Shown piece after piece: positions 5,196 through 5,294 of a DNA stretch of 5,294 nucleotides. Within the stretch, counting starts at the first letter, position 1. Every line of letters begins with the position of its first letter. The translations under genes were made by a program, and so were the position numbers. The notes under the pieces were generated by a model, which saw only the letters and a program-made list of their open reading frames with translations, was not told the DNA's origin and did not search any database. This DNA comes from Candidatus Bathyarchaeota archaeon (GTDB taxonomy: Archaea > Thermoproteota > Bathyarchaeia > RBG-16-48-13 > GCA-020355125), in the NCBI GenBank assembly GCA_030671165.1, contig DAOVAG010000073.1, positions 1-5,294 of the forward strand. The letters run 5' to 3'.

Positions 5196-5294
5196 CTGAG
5201 GGGAATTTATTCGATAAATATTTTACAAATCAACAAAGAATTGAAACAATTGAGAAAGGAACTTAATACTGACTTGGTAATAGTTTATGGTTTT
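5196..5294 (+). CDS. Possible 5' part of a gene running off the right edge
   Basis: The frame beginning at 5196 is open for 33 codons to the window end. Its last part reads INKELKQLRKELNTDLVIVYGF, an amphipathic helix followed by a beta-strand, which looks like real protein. No ATG is present; GAGGGG at 5199-5204 could be a Shine-Dalgarno sequence, with a non-ATG start (TTG at 5241 or 5250, or an unusual codon) needed. The LVIVYG turn recalls the strand before the catalytic loop of small Pol-beta-type nucleotidyltransferases (usually ILYGS), but Phe replaces Ser and the sequence ends too soon to judge. Confidence 0.25.
   Translation, partial: MRGIYSINILQINKELKQLRKELNTDLVIVYGF

Overview
The window looks archaeal, and most like a low-GC member of the Nitrososphaerota (Thaumarchaeota). 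The evidence is a CDC48/VAT-type AAA+ ATPase with the archaeal N-domain, an N-domain stretch (AWPAYQEDQ) that recalls thaumarchaeal homologues, BRE/TATA-style promoters a short way upstream of starts, TTG as a possible start codon, and AT-rich intergenic DNA. The placement rests on remembered protein similarity, not on a search.

Layout. Positions 1-975 (minus strand) hold the first 325 residues of CDC48; the gene runs off the left edge. Positions 976-1275 are a divergent promoter region with a TATA-like box for each side. Positions 1276-1926 (plus) encode a membrane protein of the dolichol/phytol/diacylglycerol kinase family. Positions 1927-2717 hold no convincing protein gene. They do contain a tRNA-like stretch with an archaeal B-box and a class II style variable arm (2136-2301), a U-rich hairpin, and a cluster of AACAAT/ATTGTT inverted repeats. 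Positions 2718-3391 (plus) carry one unrecognised protein gene that appears split into two frames at a run of seven C. Positions 3670-4428 (minus) encode a fumarylacetoacetate hydrolase (FAH) family enzyme that is richer in GC than its neighbours.

Positions 4438-5195 have no believable gene. They contain the strangest structure in the window: six TCTCCA hexamers on the left, many TGGAGA-type hexamers on the right, mostly spaced near multiples of 10 bp, with a G-run cluster between them. The two arms are partly complementary. The last 99 bases may be the beginning of another gene on the plus strand.

The genes do not form an evident pathway or operon. CDC48 is housekeeping protein quality control, the kinase-like protein belongs to isoprenoid or lipid metabolism, and the FAH enzyme to carboxylic acid catabolism. 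The stretch from about 1930 to the right edge, with its tRNA-like fragment, broken gene, composition shift and repeat array, resembles an accessory region, possibly an old integration site. No integrase, transposase or CRISPR is visible.
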